From contig NZ_AKKA01000072.1 in the NCBI RefSeq assembly GCF_000282035.1, positions 1 to 64,000 on the forward strand: a stretch of DNA of 64,000 nt. The letters run 5' to 3'. Every line of letters begins with the position of its first letter. Within the stretch, counting starts at the first letter, position 1. Shown piece by piece: positions 54,511 through 63,689 of the stretch. The notes below the pieces were generated by a model. It worked only from the letters and a program-made list of their open reading frames with translations, was not told where the DNA came from and ran no database searches. The position numbers were made by a program, and so were the translations under genes. Origin of the DNA: Rhizobium sp. CF122. GTDB lineage: Bacteria > Pseudomonadota > Alphaproteobacteria > Rhizobiales > Rhizobiaceae.

Positions 54511-54800
54511 CTAAGCCGTACAAGTTCATCGTTACGATTGAGCTTGTTGCGGGGACGCGGGACGAAATCCTCGCCCGCACCCCGGAGGTGCAGTTAGCGG
54601 CGAGGGCCGACAACGGCTGTCTTTCGTTTGACTGCTTTATCTGCACCGACGATCCGAACCGGCTGGTCTTTATCGAGTCGTGGACAGATGAGCAGGCCTA
54701 TGCGGCACATCTTCTACGAGACCACACGCAACGCTTTCTCGAGTTTTACGAACCGCTCCACCGGTCCTTTAGCTTCGAGACAATCACGGCAAACACCTGA
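54507..54800 (+). CDS. Antibiotic-biosynthesis-monooxygenase (ABM) fold small protein
   Basis: The 97-aa protein has the dimeric alpha/beta-barrel pattern of ABM/YgiN proteins (KFIVTIELVAGTRDEILAR, GCLSFDCFICTDDPNRLVFIESWTDEQAYAAHL). Some members are cofactor-free monooxygenases or enzymes acting on quinones and keto sugars. It overlaps both neighbours by 1-4 bp, so it is a working part of the inositol operon; its presence hints that the substrate is an inositol derivative. Confidence 0.8.
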   Translation: MTKPYKFIVTIELVAGTRDEILARTPEVQLAARADNGCLSFDCFICTDDPNRLVFIESWTDEQAYAAHLLRDHTQRFLEFYEPLHRSFSFETITANT

Positions 54801-55729
54801 TGCGCAATCCTATCACCATAACAACTGCGCCCTGCTGCTGGGGTGTCGACGACATAAACAATCCGCATCTCCCTGGGTGGGAAAGGGTGCTCGACGAGGC
54901 GCAGGCGGCGGGTTTCGGCGGATTGGAACTCGGACCCTTTGGTTATCTGCCGCTGGATCTCGGGCAGGTTTCCAAAGCGCTCGACCAACGCGGTCTTAAG
55001 ATCGTCGCCGGTACGATCTTCGACAACCTCGTTTCCCCATCGAACCGCGACAATCTTCTGCGTCAGACCGACGAAATCTGCGCGCTGATCACCCAGTTGC
55101 CTCAGCCTGAAACGCATCTCGGCCAGCGCTATACCGCGCCTTACCTTACGGTGATGGATTGGGGCCACGACGAGCGCGACTATGCAGCCGGCCATTCTGA
55201 TCGTGCACCCCGTCTCGATGAAGGCGCGTGGCAAGGCATGATCGACAATATCCGCGCCATCGCGGCGCTCGCGCGCGACAAATATGGCGTGCGCGCAACC
55301 ATCCATCCTCATGCGGGCGGATATATCGAGTTTGCCGACGAGCTAAAGCGTGTCGTCGACGACATCCCGGGCGATCTCGCAGGGCTGTGCCTAGATACGG
55401 GCCACATGGCCTATTCCGGCATGGATCCTGTTGCCACGCTTCGGCAATACTGGGACCGCGTCGACTATATCCATTTCAAAGATATCGACGCCACGGTCTA
55501 TGCTGAGGTCATGGAAGAGCGCATCCGCTTTTTCGATGCCTGCGCCAAGGGCGTCATGTGCCCGATCGGTCGCGGGTCGATCGACTATCAGTCCGTCCGC
55601 TCGCTTCTGAGCGAACTCGGCTACGGCGGCTACATCACCATCGAACAAGAGCGGGATCCGCGCAACACAGGCAGCATTCTCGATGATCTGGCAGCCAGCC
55701 GGGCCTTCCTGGCGCGCGCCGGATTCTGA
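54800..55729 (+). CDS. IolE-like TIM-barrel dehydratase/isomerase
   Basis: The 309-aa protein has TAPCCWGVDDINNPHLPGW, GFGGLELGPFGYLP, RATIHPHAGGYIEF, GLCLDTGHMAYSGMDPV, YIHFKDIDATVY and YGGYITIEQERDPR, the signature order of myo-inosose-2 dehydratase IolE, which dehydrates 2-keto-myo-inositol to a diketone. Similarity to 2-keto-myo-inositol isomerase (IolI) is also strong, so the dehydratase call is from the position before iolC and iolD. Confidence 0.78.
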   Translation: MRNPITITTAPCCWGVDDINNPHLPGWERVLDEAQAAGFGGLELGPFGYLPLDLGQVSKALDQRGLKIVAGTIFDNLVSPSNRDNLLRQTDEICALITQLPQPETHLGQRYTAPYLTVMDWGHDERDYAAGHSDRAPRLDEGAWQGMIDNIRAIAALARDKYGVRATIHPHAGGYIEFADELKRVVDDIPGDLAGLCLDTGHMAYSGMDPVATLRQYWDRVDYIHFKDIDATVYAEVMEERIRFFDACAKGVMCPIGRGSIDYQSVRSLLSELGYGGYITIEQERDPRNTGSILDDLAASRAFLARAGF

Positions 55730-55745
55730 GGAGGGGAGATCAGAA

Positions 55746-57668
55746 ATGAAACCACTCGACGTCATCACCATCGGCCGATCATCAGTCGATCTCTACGGTC
55801 TACAGGTGGGTGGCCGACTGGAAGATATGGGCTCGTTTAACAAGTACATCGGCGGTTCGCCCACGAACATCGCCTGCGGGGCAGCGAGGCTTGGACTGAA
55901 ATCCGGATTGATCACGCGTGTCGGCGACGAGCATATGGGCCGCTTCATCCGGGAACAATTGCTGCGCGAAGGGGTGGACGTTGGTGGCGTGGTCACCGAT
56001 CCGGAGCGTCTGACCGCTCTCGTTTTGCTCGGCATTCGCGACGAGGATACATTCCCTCTGATCTTCTACCGCGAAAACTGCGCCGACATGGCGCTTTGCG
56101 AGGCCGACATCCAGCCGGATTACATCGCCTCGGCCCGCGCCGTCGTCGTAACAGGCACGCATCTGTCGAATCCTCGCACCGAGGCTGCTGTCCTGAAGGC
56201 CCTCAGTTTTGCGCGGGATAGCGGTGCCAAGACCGCGCTCGATATCGACTACCGGCCGAATCTCTGGGGCGTCGCCGGTCATGGTGACGGTGAAAGCCGT
56301 TTTGTCGCCAGCCGGGAGGTTACCGAGAAACTACGTTCGACGTTGCATTACTTCGATCTGATCGTCGGTACCGAGGATGAATTCCATATCGCCGGCGGGA
56401 CGACCGACACTGTCGCGGCCTTGAGAGCGGTCCGGGCCGTGTCGTCTGCCACCCTCGTCTTGAAGCGCGGCGCCAAGGGGGCAGTCGCGTTTGAGGGCGA
56501 CATCCCGGACAATCTTGACGATGGCATCTCGGGTGAAGGTTTCCCGATCGACGTTTTCAATGTGCTCGGCGCGGGCGATGGGTTTTTCTCCGGTCTGCTG
56601 AAGGGATGGCTTGATGGCGAGAACTGGTCGACCTCTCTCAAATACGCCAATGCTTGCGGCGCCTTTGCTGTCTCCCGCCACGGCTGCACGCCGGCTTATC
56701 CGTCATTGGCGGAGCTGGAATTTTTCCTGGAACGAGGCGTCAAACGGCCGGACCTCCGCAATGATACAGCCGTCGAGCAAATCCATTGGGCGACCAACCG
56801 TCATCGCAATCACGGCGAAGACTGGCAGGACTATCGGATCTTCGCCTTCGACCATCGGATCCAACTCGAGCAGATGCCAGGCTATACATTGGAAAGAGGC
56901 GGGGCGTTTAAAGAACTCTGCCTTAAGGCGGCAGTCCAAGTTCAGGCCGGCCGGCCCGGCTATGGCATTCTTTGCGACAACCGTATCGGCAAGAAGGCCC
57001 TGCACGCGGCCTCGGGAAGTGGCCTTTGGATAGGACGGCCTTGCGAATGGCCAGGGTCACGACCGCTGACTTTGGAACCAGAACTCGGGAGCGACTACGG
57101 GGGATTAAGCGAGTGGGCACGTGGCAATGTCGTGAAGGTGCTGTGCTTCTGCCACCCAGATGACGATGCCCAGATGCGCGCCGAGCATGAGGCAACCGTC
57201 AAACGGTTGTTCGAGGCGTCGCGGCGCAACAATCTGGAGTTTCTGCTGGAAATCATTCCGTCAAAGGTCGGCCCGGTTAACGAAGAGACTACCGCCATCC
57301 TTATCCAGCAGTTCTATGACATCGGCGTCTTCCCCGACTGGTGGAAGCTGGAGCCGATGACAACATCCACGGCATGGTCAAACACGATAGCCGCCATTGA
57401 AACGAACGATCGATACACCCGCGGAATTGTCGTGCTTGGTCTTGATGCTCCTGAGGCGGAACTTGCAGCCAGCTTTGATGTTGCGGCGAGTTTCGACCTC
57501 GTCCGCGGGTTCGCTGTCGGAAGAACCATCTTCGGCGATGTCGCGCGCGCCTGGATGAAAGACGAAATCGAAGACGCGGCCGCTATCGACGAGATGGCGA
57601 AGCGCTATGGGCGCCTGGCGTCGATCTGGGACAAGGCGCGGGCAGCCGCGCGGGAGAAAGCAGCATGA
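55746..57668 (+). CDS. iolC: 5-dehydro-2-deoxygluconokinase fused to DUF2090 domain
   Basis: The 640-aa protein is a two-domain fusion. Residues 1-335 are a PfkB-type sugar kinase (TIGRSSVDLYGLQVGGRLEDM, KYIGGSPTNIACG, and the catalytic NVLGAGDGFFSGLLKG). Residues about 345-640 are a TIM-barrel DUF2090 domain (YRIFAFDHRIQLEQMPG, VKVLCFCHPDDD, GIVVLGLDAPEAEL), which in related iolC proteins is associated with the aldolase step IolJ. It phosphorylates 5-dehydro-2-deoxy-D-gluconate and may also cleave the product. The stop overlaps iolD. Confidence 0.92.
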   Translation: MKPLDVITIGRSSVDLYGLQVGGRLEDMGSFNKYIGGSPTNIACGAARLGLKSGLITRVGDEHMGRFIREQLLREGVDVGGVVTDPERLTALVLLGIRDEDTFPLIFYRENCADMALCEADIQPDYIASARAVVVTGTHLSNPRTEAAVLKALSFARDSGAKTALDIDYRPNLWGVAGHGDGESRFVASREVTEKLRSTLHYFDLIVGTEDEFHIAGGTTDTVAALRAVRAVSSATLVLKRGAKGAVAFEGDIPDNLDDGISGEGFPIDVFNVLGAGDGFFSGLLKGWLDGENWSTSLKYANACGAFAVSRHGCTPAYPSLAELEFFLERGVKRPDLRNDTAVEQIHWATNRHRNHGEDWQDYRIFAFDHRIQLEQMPGYTLERGGAFKELCLKAAVQVQAGRPGYGILCDNRIGKKALHAASGSGLWIGRPCEWPGSRPLTLEPELGSDYGGLSEWARGNVVKVLCFCHPDDDAQMRAEHEATVKRLFEASRRNNLEFLLEIIPSKVGPVNEETTAILIQQFYDIGVFPDWWKLEPMTTSTAWSNTIAAIETNDRYTRGIVVLGLDAPEAELAASFDVAASFDLVRGFAVGRTIFGDVARAWMKDEIEDAAAIDEMAKRYGRLASIWDKARAAAREKAA

Positions 57669-59503
57669 CCACCACAATCAGGCTCACGGCAGCACAAGCG
57701 CTCGTAAAGTGGCTTTCTGTGCAGATGACAGAAGACGGCGAGCGTTTCATCGAAGGCGTTTGGGCAATCTTCGGCCACGGAAATGTGGCGGGCTTAGGTG
57801 AAGCCTTGCATGGCATTGGGAATGCCTTGCCGACATGGCGTGGCCAGAATGAGCAGACGATGGCGCATGCTGCCATCGCTTACGCCAAGACCAAGCGACG
57901 AAAGCACGCCCATGCCGTGACGTCGTCCATCGGACCGGGGGCCACGAACTTGGTGACGGCGGCAGCACTTGCACATGTCAATCGGTTGCCGGTGCTGTTC
58001 ATTCCCGGTGATGTCTTTGCCAATCGCCGGCCAGATCCCGTCCTTCAGCAGATTGAGGATTTCGACGACGGCACGATCAGTGCCAACGATGCCTTCAAGC
58101 CCATTGTCAGATATTTCGATCGGATTTCGAGGCCGGAGCATCTGCTGACAGCTCTTCCACGGGCGCTCTCGGTCATGACCGATCCCGCGAACTGCGGGCC
58201 TGTCTGCCTCGCGTTCTGTCAGGATGTGCAGGCGGATGCCTTCGACTATCCGGCAAGCTTCTTCGAGCCGAAGGTCTGGCGCATCCGCCGTCCCGAGCCC
58301 GATCCGCGCGAGCTGGAAGAGGTCGCAGCCTTGATCCGTGCCGCCAAGCACCCGGTCATCATCTCCGGCGGTGGCGTGCTTTATTCGGATGCAGAAGATA
58401 CGCTGGCCGCCTTCTCGAGAGAACACAATATTCCCTTTGTCGAAACGCAGGCAGGGAAGGGCGGCAACGTCTGGACCGATGAGTTCAACTTCGGATCTCC
58501 GGGGGTTACCGGCTCAGAATGCGCCAACCGTCTATGCGAGAATGCGGATCTCGTGATCGGTGTCGGAACGCGCTTTCAGGATTTCACAACAGGATCCTGG
58601 GCGCTGTTCAAGAACAACGGTCGGAAGCTTATCTCGATCAACCTTCACGGTTATGACGCAACGAAGCATGGTGCGGCTCCTGTTGTCGGTGATGCACGCG
58701 TGACGCTGGAGAAGCTGTCTGCCCTTCTTGCAGATCACAAGGCCCCGGAATTTGACGCAGCCTCGCGAACAAGCTGGCACGCGGCTGTGAAACACGTCAC
58801 GGCAGCGCCTGGTTCCGGATTGGCGAACCACCTCCCGACCGATGCGCAGGTCATCGGAGCGGTGCAAAGGGTCTCAACCGACCAAACCGTGGTCATGTGT
58901 GCTGCCGGCACCATGCCTGGTGCATTGCAGGTCCTCTGGCAGTCCGCCAAGGGCGGCTACCATATGGAATATGGCTATTCCTGCATGGGCTACGAGGTGG
59001 CCGGTGCCATGGGTATCAAGCTGGCTGTTCCCGGGAAAGAGGTTGTCTGCTTCGTTGGCGACGGTTCCTACATGATGGCGAATTCGGAGCTGGCCACGGC
59101 GGTCATGCGTCGGGTCCCGTTCACGGTCGTCCTGACCGACAATCGTGGCTACGGCTGCATCAATCGCCTGCAGATCGAGTGTGGCGGCGCTGAATTCAAC
59201 AACATGTACAAGGACAGTAATATCGAGGAGATGCCCGAGCTCGATTTCGTCGGTCATGCCCGCTCCATGGGTGCGCATGCTGAGAAGGCAGCCGACATTG
59301 CGGATCTCGAGCGGAAGATCGTTGAAGCGCGTTCTCGCACCAAACCGACCGTCATCGTGATCGATACAGATGCTGTTCCGGGCACGGGGGCTGGTGGTCA
59401 TTGGTGGGACGTTGCCGTGCCCCAAACCGGTGGCCCTGAACGGCTAGAGCGCGCGCGCGAGCACTATAACCAGAATGCGCGTGACCAGCGGACTTTCAAC
59501 TGA
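57665..59503 (+). CDS. iolD: 3D-(3,5/4)-trihydroxycyclohexane-1,2-dione acylhydrolase
   Basis: The 612-aa enzyme is a thiamine-diphosphate protein that opens the diketone ring in inositol breakdown. Visible signatures are ANIFGHGNVAGLGE-type N-terminal block, HAVTSSIGPGATNLVTAA, YHMEYGYSCMGYEVAGAMGIK, GDGSYMMANSELATA with the ThDP GDG motif and NRGYGCINRLQ. Length is that of IolD. It overlaps iolC by 4 bp and is followed by iolB after 10 bp. Confidence 0.95.
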   Translation: MTTTIRLTAAQALVKWLSVQMTEDGERFIEGVWAIFGHGNVAGLGEALHGIGNALPTWRGQNEQTMAHAAIAYAKTKRRKHAHAVTSSIGPGATNLVTAAALAHVNRLPVLFIPGDVFANRRPDPVLQQIEDFDDGTISANDAFKPIVRYFDRISRPEHLLTALPRALSVMTDPANCGPVCLAFCQDVQADAFDYPASFFEPKVWRIRRPEPDPRELEEVAALIRAAKHPVIISGGGVLYSDAEDTLAAFSREHNIPFVETQAGKGGNVWTDEFNFGSPGVTGSECANRLCENADLVIGVGTRFQDFTTGSWALFKNNGRKLISINLHGYDATKHGAAPVVGDARVTLEKLSALLADHKAPEFDAASRTSWHAAVKHVTAAPGSGLANHLPTDAQVIGAVQRVSTDQTVVMCAAGTMPGALQVLWQSAKGGYHMEYGYSCMGYEVAGAMGIKLAVPGKEVVCFVGDGSYMMANSELATAVMRRVPFTVVLTDNRGYGCINRLQIECGGAEFNNMYKDSNIEEMPELDFVGHARSMGAHAEKAADIADLERKIVEARSRTKPTVIVIDTDAVPGTGAGGHWWDVAVPQTGGPERLERAREHYNQNARDQRTFN

Positions 59504-59513
59504 GGGCCCCGTT

Positions 59514-60323
59514 ATGGCTGATCTTCTGCGCAAACCATTTGGCAACCACGGAAAAGTTCATGAGGTCACGCCGCAGTCAGCAGGTTGGCGCTACGTCGGC
59601 TTCTCGCTCTACCGCTTGAGGTCGGGCGAGGTGGCCACGGAAACGACTGGAGATCGCGAGGTTATCCTGGTGATGGTCGAAGGGAAAGCCGAGTTCCAGG
59701 CGGCAGGGGTAGACTGGGGCGTACTTGGGGATCGCATGGCCGTTTTCGAGAAGACACCGCCCCATTGCCTCTATGTACCAAATGGCCACGACTGGAAGGC
59801 GGTGGCTAAGACCGATTGCATCATCGCCGTATGTTCAGCACCGGGGCAGGGCGGCCACTCCGCGCGCCGGATCGGGCCGGACGGTATTTCCCTGACCGCG
59901 CGCGGTAAGGGCACGAACACCCGCTACATCAACAACATCGCCATGGAGAACGAGGACTATTGCGACAGCCTCCTCGTGACGGAGGTCTTCACGCCTGCCG
60001 GGCATTGGTCTTCCTATCCCAGTCATCGCCATGACGAGGACGACTTTCCGCGGATCACCTATCTCGAGGAAACCTATTATCATCGCCTCAACCCTGCCTC
60101 CGGCTTCGGAATCCAGCGGGTCTACACCGATGATAGACGGCTCGACGAAACGATGGCGGTCATGGACGGGGACGTCGTCGTGGTTCCGCGCGGCCATCAT
60201 CCGTGTGGCACCCCTTACGGTTTCGAAGCCTATTATCTCAACGTCATGGCCGGGCCGCTGCGCAAATGGCGCTTCATTCCCGCGCCTGAAGTCGAGTGGA
60301 TCATGGAGCGCGATGCAAAATGA
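59514..60323 (+). CDS. iolB: 5-deoxy-glucuronate isomerase
   Basis: The 269-aa bicupin enzyme converts 5-deoxy-D-glucuronate to 5-dehydro-2-deoxygluconate. Metal-site and family blocks are HWSSYPSHRHDEDDFPRI, EETYYHRLNPASGFGIQRVY, and VVVPRGHHPCGTPYGFEAYYLN. The ATG at 59514 gives the normal N-terminus; its stop overlaps the start of a broken iolI-like remnant. Functional iolA is not in the window. Confidence 0.94.
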   Translation: MADLLRKPFGNHGKVHEVTPQSAGWRYVGFSLYRLRSGEVATETTGDREVILVMVEGKAEFQAAGVDWGVLGDRMAVFEKTPPHCLYVPNGHDWKAVAKTDCIIAVCSAPGQGGHSARRIGPDGISLTARGKGTNTRYINNIAMENEDYCDSLLVTEVFTPAGHWSSYPSHRHDEDDFPRITYLEETYYHRLNPASGFGIQRVYTDDRRLDETMAVMDGDVVVVPRGHHPCGTPYGFEAYYLNVMAGPLRKWRFIPAPEVEWIMERDAK

Positions 60324-60520
60324 TCAAAAGAGCGCTTAATCAGAAAGCAGCCCATACCTTTCTTATGAAGCGTTCCTTGACTTGGCTAAGACGCTTGGTT
60401 GTGTGGGTGTCGAGCCTCGAAACGATCTTGGCCGAGGCCTGTTCGATGGTATTTCTCCTCGTGAAGCAGGAGCTATGGCCCGGAAGCGAGGTTTGGCTAC
60501 TTTGTATCCACGCGTCTGAA
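60320..60520 (+). pseudogene. Frameshifted, truncated IolI-like TIM-barrel remnant
   Basis: ATG at 60320 overlaps the iolB stop and starts MIKRALNQKAAHTF; one frame over (after about 60363) the match resumes as YEAFLDLAKTLGCVGVEPRN and GLFDGISPREAGAMARKRGL, the N-terminal quarter of 2-keto-myo-inositol isomerase/IolI-like proteins, and stops at 60520. The rest of the gene is missing. The following 60521-60673 stretch shows nothing else recognisable. It appears the operon once ended with another inosose isomerase. Confidence 0.65.
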
Positions 60521-60673
60521 AACGTCGGGCGGAAAGGCGAGCTTCATCCAAAGCGGCTTCTTGCAACCGAGCCATCCCGGCCACGCCTCAATTGTCGTGG
60601 CAGCTTGCCCCTCACCGGACCGCCCGATTGCATATGCTTCGGGTGTCATTTCGACCCGTACCGGAACCGATCC

Positions 60674-61741
60674 CTATAAGCGCGATCCGCTCTCTGCGTC
60701 GAAGAGGTGAATTGCCTCCCGGTCGAAAGAAAGCGTCAGCGGCTGGCCATTCTCCAAAGCCGTGCGCGGCGGCAGGCAGGCCATGATCCGTTGCGTGCCG
60801 GCAAAAGCGGTGACGACGAGCTCGGGGCCGGTCAATTCGGCAACCTCGCACGTCACCGGAACCGTGAGGCCGGCCGAGCCAAGTCGAAATGCTTCCGGCC
60901 GTATACCTATGATCAGCTTTTGTCCGTCCTTGGGTCGGGTTTCAAGTCCCTCCGGCAGCAGCAGCACGGTATCGCTCCCGTCGATCTGAAGCTCACTGCC
61001 GCGAGCCGTAACGTTCAAGAGGTTCATTGGCGGCGCACCGACAAAGGTGGCGACATAGAGGGTTGCCGGCCGGTCGTAAATCTCAGACGGAGTGCCAAGC
61101 TGTTCGATCCGCCCGTCTCGCATGACGGCGATGCGGGTGGCGAGCGTCATGGCTTCGATCTGGTCATGGGTGACATAGACGACCGTGGTCTTTAGCATCT
61201 GATGCAGGCGCTTGAGTTCTGTGCGCATCTCCATGCGCAATTTTGCATCGAGATTGGAAAGCGGTTCGTCGAAGAGGAAGACCTCCGGCTTTCGCACCAG
61301 CGCGCGACCGATCGCAACGCGCTGGCGCTGGCCGCCCGACAGCTGGCTCGGTTTGCGCTCGAGCAGGTTTTCGATCTGCAGCAGTTTGGCCGCATCGCGC
61401 ACTGCCCGGTCGCGCTGGGCAGCCGCAACCTTGCGCATCTCCAGGCCAAAACCGATGTTGCGGTGAACCGTCAGGTTTGGATAGAGCGCATAGGACTGGA
61501 AGACCATGGCGATGTCGCGGTCCTTTGGATGCACGCCAAGGATGGAGCGCCCGCCGATGCGCACGTCGCCGCTGCTGGCTTCGGCCAAGCCTGCGATGAT
61601 ATTGAGCAGGGTCGACTTGCCACAGCCGGAGGAACCGAGCAGCACGAGAAACTCGCCGCTTTCGAGCGCAATGTCGATGCCCTTCAAGGTTTCGACATCG
61701 CCGTATGTTTTGCGGATGTTGACAATTTCAAGCGCACTCAT
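60674..61741 (-). CDS. Carbohydrate ABC transporter ATPase (UgpC/MsmK-like)
   Basis: The 355-aa protein has a CUT1-type ATPase domain (GSSGCGKST, Q-loop FQSYALYPNLTVHRN, LSGGQRQRVAIGRAL, VFLFDEPLSNLDAKLR, YVTHDQIEAM) and a C-terminal TOBE-like regulatory domain (about 235-355; GIRPEAFRLGSAGL). It energises the permease whose gene is partly visible at 63686-64000. ATG overlaps the PfkB stop, and it is last in the operon; no terminator recognised behind it. Confidence 0.93.
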   Translation of the reverse strand: MSALEIVNIRKTYGDVETLKGIDIALESGEFLVLLGSSGCGKSTLLNIIAGLAEASSGDVRIGGRSILGVHPKDRDIAMVFQSYALYPNLTVHRNIGFGLEMRKVAAAQRDRAVRDAAKLLQIENLLERKPSQLSGGQRQRVAIGRALVRKPEVFLFDEPLSNLDAKLRMEMRTELKRLHQMLKTTVVYVTHDQIEAMTLATRIAVMRDGRIEQLGTPSEIYDRPATLYVATFVGAPPMNLLNVTARGSELQIDGSDTVLLLPEGLETRPKDGQKLIIGIRPEAFRLGSAGLTVPVTCEVAELTGPELVVTAFAGTQRIMACLPPRTALENGQPLTLSFDREAIHLFDAESGSRL

Positions 61742-62670
61742 TGAGCGGTTTCCTCGGAGGCGGACGGTCCGCCGTAATTGCGGGGAAGGGTGGAAATGGC
61801 CCGTGAGGCGACTGCAGTTCCAGCCGCAAGGCAGTCAGCGATAGACTTTTCCTGTGCCAGGGCCGCCAGAAAGCCGGCGTTGAAAACGTCGCCGGCGCCG
61901 ATCGTGTCGACGACCGTGACCGCCGGGGCCGGGGCCGAGACGGTTTTCCCGTCACCGCCGATCGCGAGAGCTCCATCGGGGCCTCGTTTGACAACGACGA
62001 TCGCACCATCCGGCATGTGCGATCGGATGTCTGCTGCTGCTTCGGCTGGGTCGTCGAGGCCGGCGAGCGTGGTGGACTCCACCTCGTTGAGAAGAGCGAT
62101 TGCGCAGCGAGACAGCCAACGTCGCGTGGCATCGCAGTTTCTTTCCGTCCAGCCGTCGAGCGGCCAGCCGGTGTCGAGCGCGACCGCAATGTCGTGCTGG
62201 TCCGCCCAGTCGAAGAACGCATCGTAGTCGCGTGTGAGATCGTCCGTCAGGAACGAGCCGCAGAGCAACACATAGCCGCCCGACAGCTGCGCGCCATCGA
62301 GAACTGCAAGCACATCGGCCAGGCTGAAGCGCGGCAGGTGGCCACGGGTCGTGAAGAACGTGCGCTCCCCATCAGGATGGGTGATGCCGACGGACAGTGT
62401 TGTCTGCTCGGGGCGCACGGGCCACTTCGCGGCACGCTCGCCAAAAGCCTCGCTCAGCCACCGGCCGAACTGATCGTTGCCGACATTGGCTGCAATCTCG
62501 AACTCGACGCCGAGGCCGTTCCAGGCAAGGGCGCTGTTGCCGGCTGCTCCGCCGACGCGTAGTTCGTCATGATCGACGATGATCTCGGTACCGGCCTTCG
62601 GCCAGGGCGCCGCCGGGCCGAGGATGAGGTCAACATTGACATTTCCGATAACAGCAAGCGGACGCATCAT
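61738..62670 (-). CDS. PfkB-family carbohydrate kinase
   Basis: The 310-aa kinase has VIGNVNVDLILGPAAPWPKAG, the GGAAGNSALAW substrate region and the catalytic TVVDTIGAGDVFNAGFLAALA with Asp as base. The family phosphorylates sugars such as ribose, fructose, fructoselysine (FrlD) and 2-keto sugars. Its place between a SIS protein gene and an ABC ATPase resembles frl-type operons in which the kinase phosphorylates an Amadori compound before deglycation. ATG overlaps with the SIS gene. Confidence 0.88.
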   Translation of the reverse strand: MMRPLAVIGNVNVDLILGPAAPWPKAGTEIIVDHDELRVGGAAGNSALAWNGLGVEFEIAANVGNDQFGRWLSEAFGERAAKWPVRPEQTTLSVGITHPDGERTFFTTRGHLPRFSLADVLAVLDGAQLSGGYVLLCGSFLTDDLTRDYDAFFDWADQHDIAVALDTGWPLDGWTERNCDATRRWLSRCAIALLNEVESTTLAGLDDPAEAAADIRSHMPDGAIVVVKRGPDGALAIGGDGKTVSAPAPAVTVVDTIGAGDVFNAGFLAALAQEKSIADCLAAGTAVASRAISTLPRNYGGPSASEETAQ

Positions 62671-63689
62671 TCGCTCCGGGTGATCTTGGTGGAGCGCACC
62701 GGTGTACCGGCGTTCTCGACCCGCGCATCAGCAAACGCAATCATGAAGCGCTGTGCCACCGGCAGCATTGCGAAGATCGCCGCCAGACCCGCGACCGCCT
62801 TGAAGCCGATGGTAACGGCACCTGCGACTGGCTCTTTGCCCGACGCATCGAAGATGATCACCGGAGCGCCGGTTTCGACTGCTGATACAGCCATGGCCGT
62901 GACCAAGCCGGCCGTGCTGTCTTCTCCTCGAAAAAGAACGACACCGATTGTCGAGCCAAGCATTTCCATCGGCCCGTGTCGCAACTGCCCGCCCTCCAGC
63001 GAAAAGCAGGGGCGGCGGGAGAGCTCGGTCAGGCCAAGCGCCAGCGCTTCCGCCAGGCCCTGGAGGCGCCTGCCGGACGTGACGACGGTCGAAACGCCGT
63101 CCAGCGCCGCAAGAGCGGCATCGATGTCTGGCGTTTCGGGAAAGGTGAGTGCGGCAAGCGCGGTTGCAGGATCCTCGCCAAGGGCCGCCAGCACTGCAAG
63201 ATGCAGCGCAAAGCAGACAGTCAGGCTGCGGGTGGCCGCAAACGCCAGTTCCGTGCCGCCAGCACCGATGAGGCAGGGTGCTGTACGCGCCAGAAATGAT
63301 CCTGCCTCCAGCGTCAGTCCGAACGTGTCGGAGCCGCCACCGGTCTCATTGAACCAGCGCACCACTTCGGCGCTTTCGCCGGATTGCGACGTAATGAGGA
63401 CGGTTCGCCTCTCGAGCGAAAGCGGCTGCCCCAATTGCTCGGAAAGAGGCAGGGCGATCGCATCGATGCCGAGGGCGCGATAAAGCGGTTCGACGGCACG
63501 ACCGACAGCATGGGATCCGCCCATGCCAAGAAGGAGGAGGCTGCCTTTCTTCTTCAGCGATGCCGCGATGGTTTGCGCAGTCTGCGTCGCGCCAGCGTAG
63601 GACGCCAGGGCGTCGGCATGCTGGCGCGACATTTCGTGATCGATTGCGATCAGGCCGGCTGGTCGTCTCGTTCCCATGGTGCTTGTCAT
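62667..63689 (-). CDS. SIS-domain sugar isomerase/deglycase (FrlB-like)
   Basis: The 340-aa protein contains two SIS domains (LLLLGMGGSHAVGRAVEPLY; LITSQSGESAEVVRWF; LSRRPCFSLEGGQLRHGPMEMLG with Glu and His near 225-232). The arrangement G-M-G-S-S/H plus E-x-x-x-H-G-P is shared with fructosamine-6-phosphate deglycases (FrlB/AgaS-like) and glucosamine-6-phosphate synthase isomerase halves. No N-terminal glutaminase domain exists, so glucosamine synthesis is excluded. With PfkB kinase and ABC importer in the same operon, deglycation of a phosphorylated Amadori compound is the best guess. Confidence 0.82.
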   Translation of the reverse strand: MTSTMGTRRPAGLIAIDHEMSRQHADALASYAGATQTAQTIAASLKKKGSLLLLGMGGSHAVGRAVEPLYRALGIDAIALPLSEQLGQPLSLERRTVLITSQSGESAEVVRWFNETGGGSDTFGLTLEAGSFLARTAPCLIGAGGTELAFAATRSLTVCFALHLAVLAALGEDPATALAALTFPETPDIDAALAALDGVSTVVTSGRRLQGLAEALALGLTELSRRPCFSLEGGQLRHGPMEMLGSTIGVVLFRGEDSTAGLVTAMAVSAVETGAPVIIFDASGKEPVAGAVTIGFKAVAGLAAIFAMLPVAQRFMIAFADARVENAGTPVRSTKITRSE

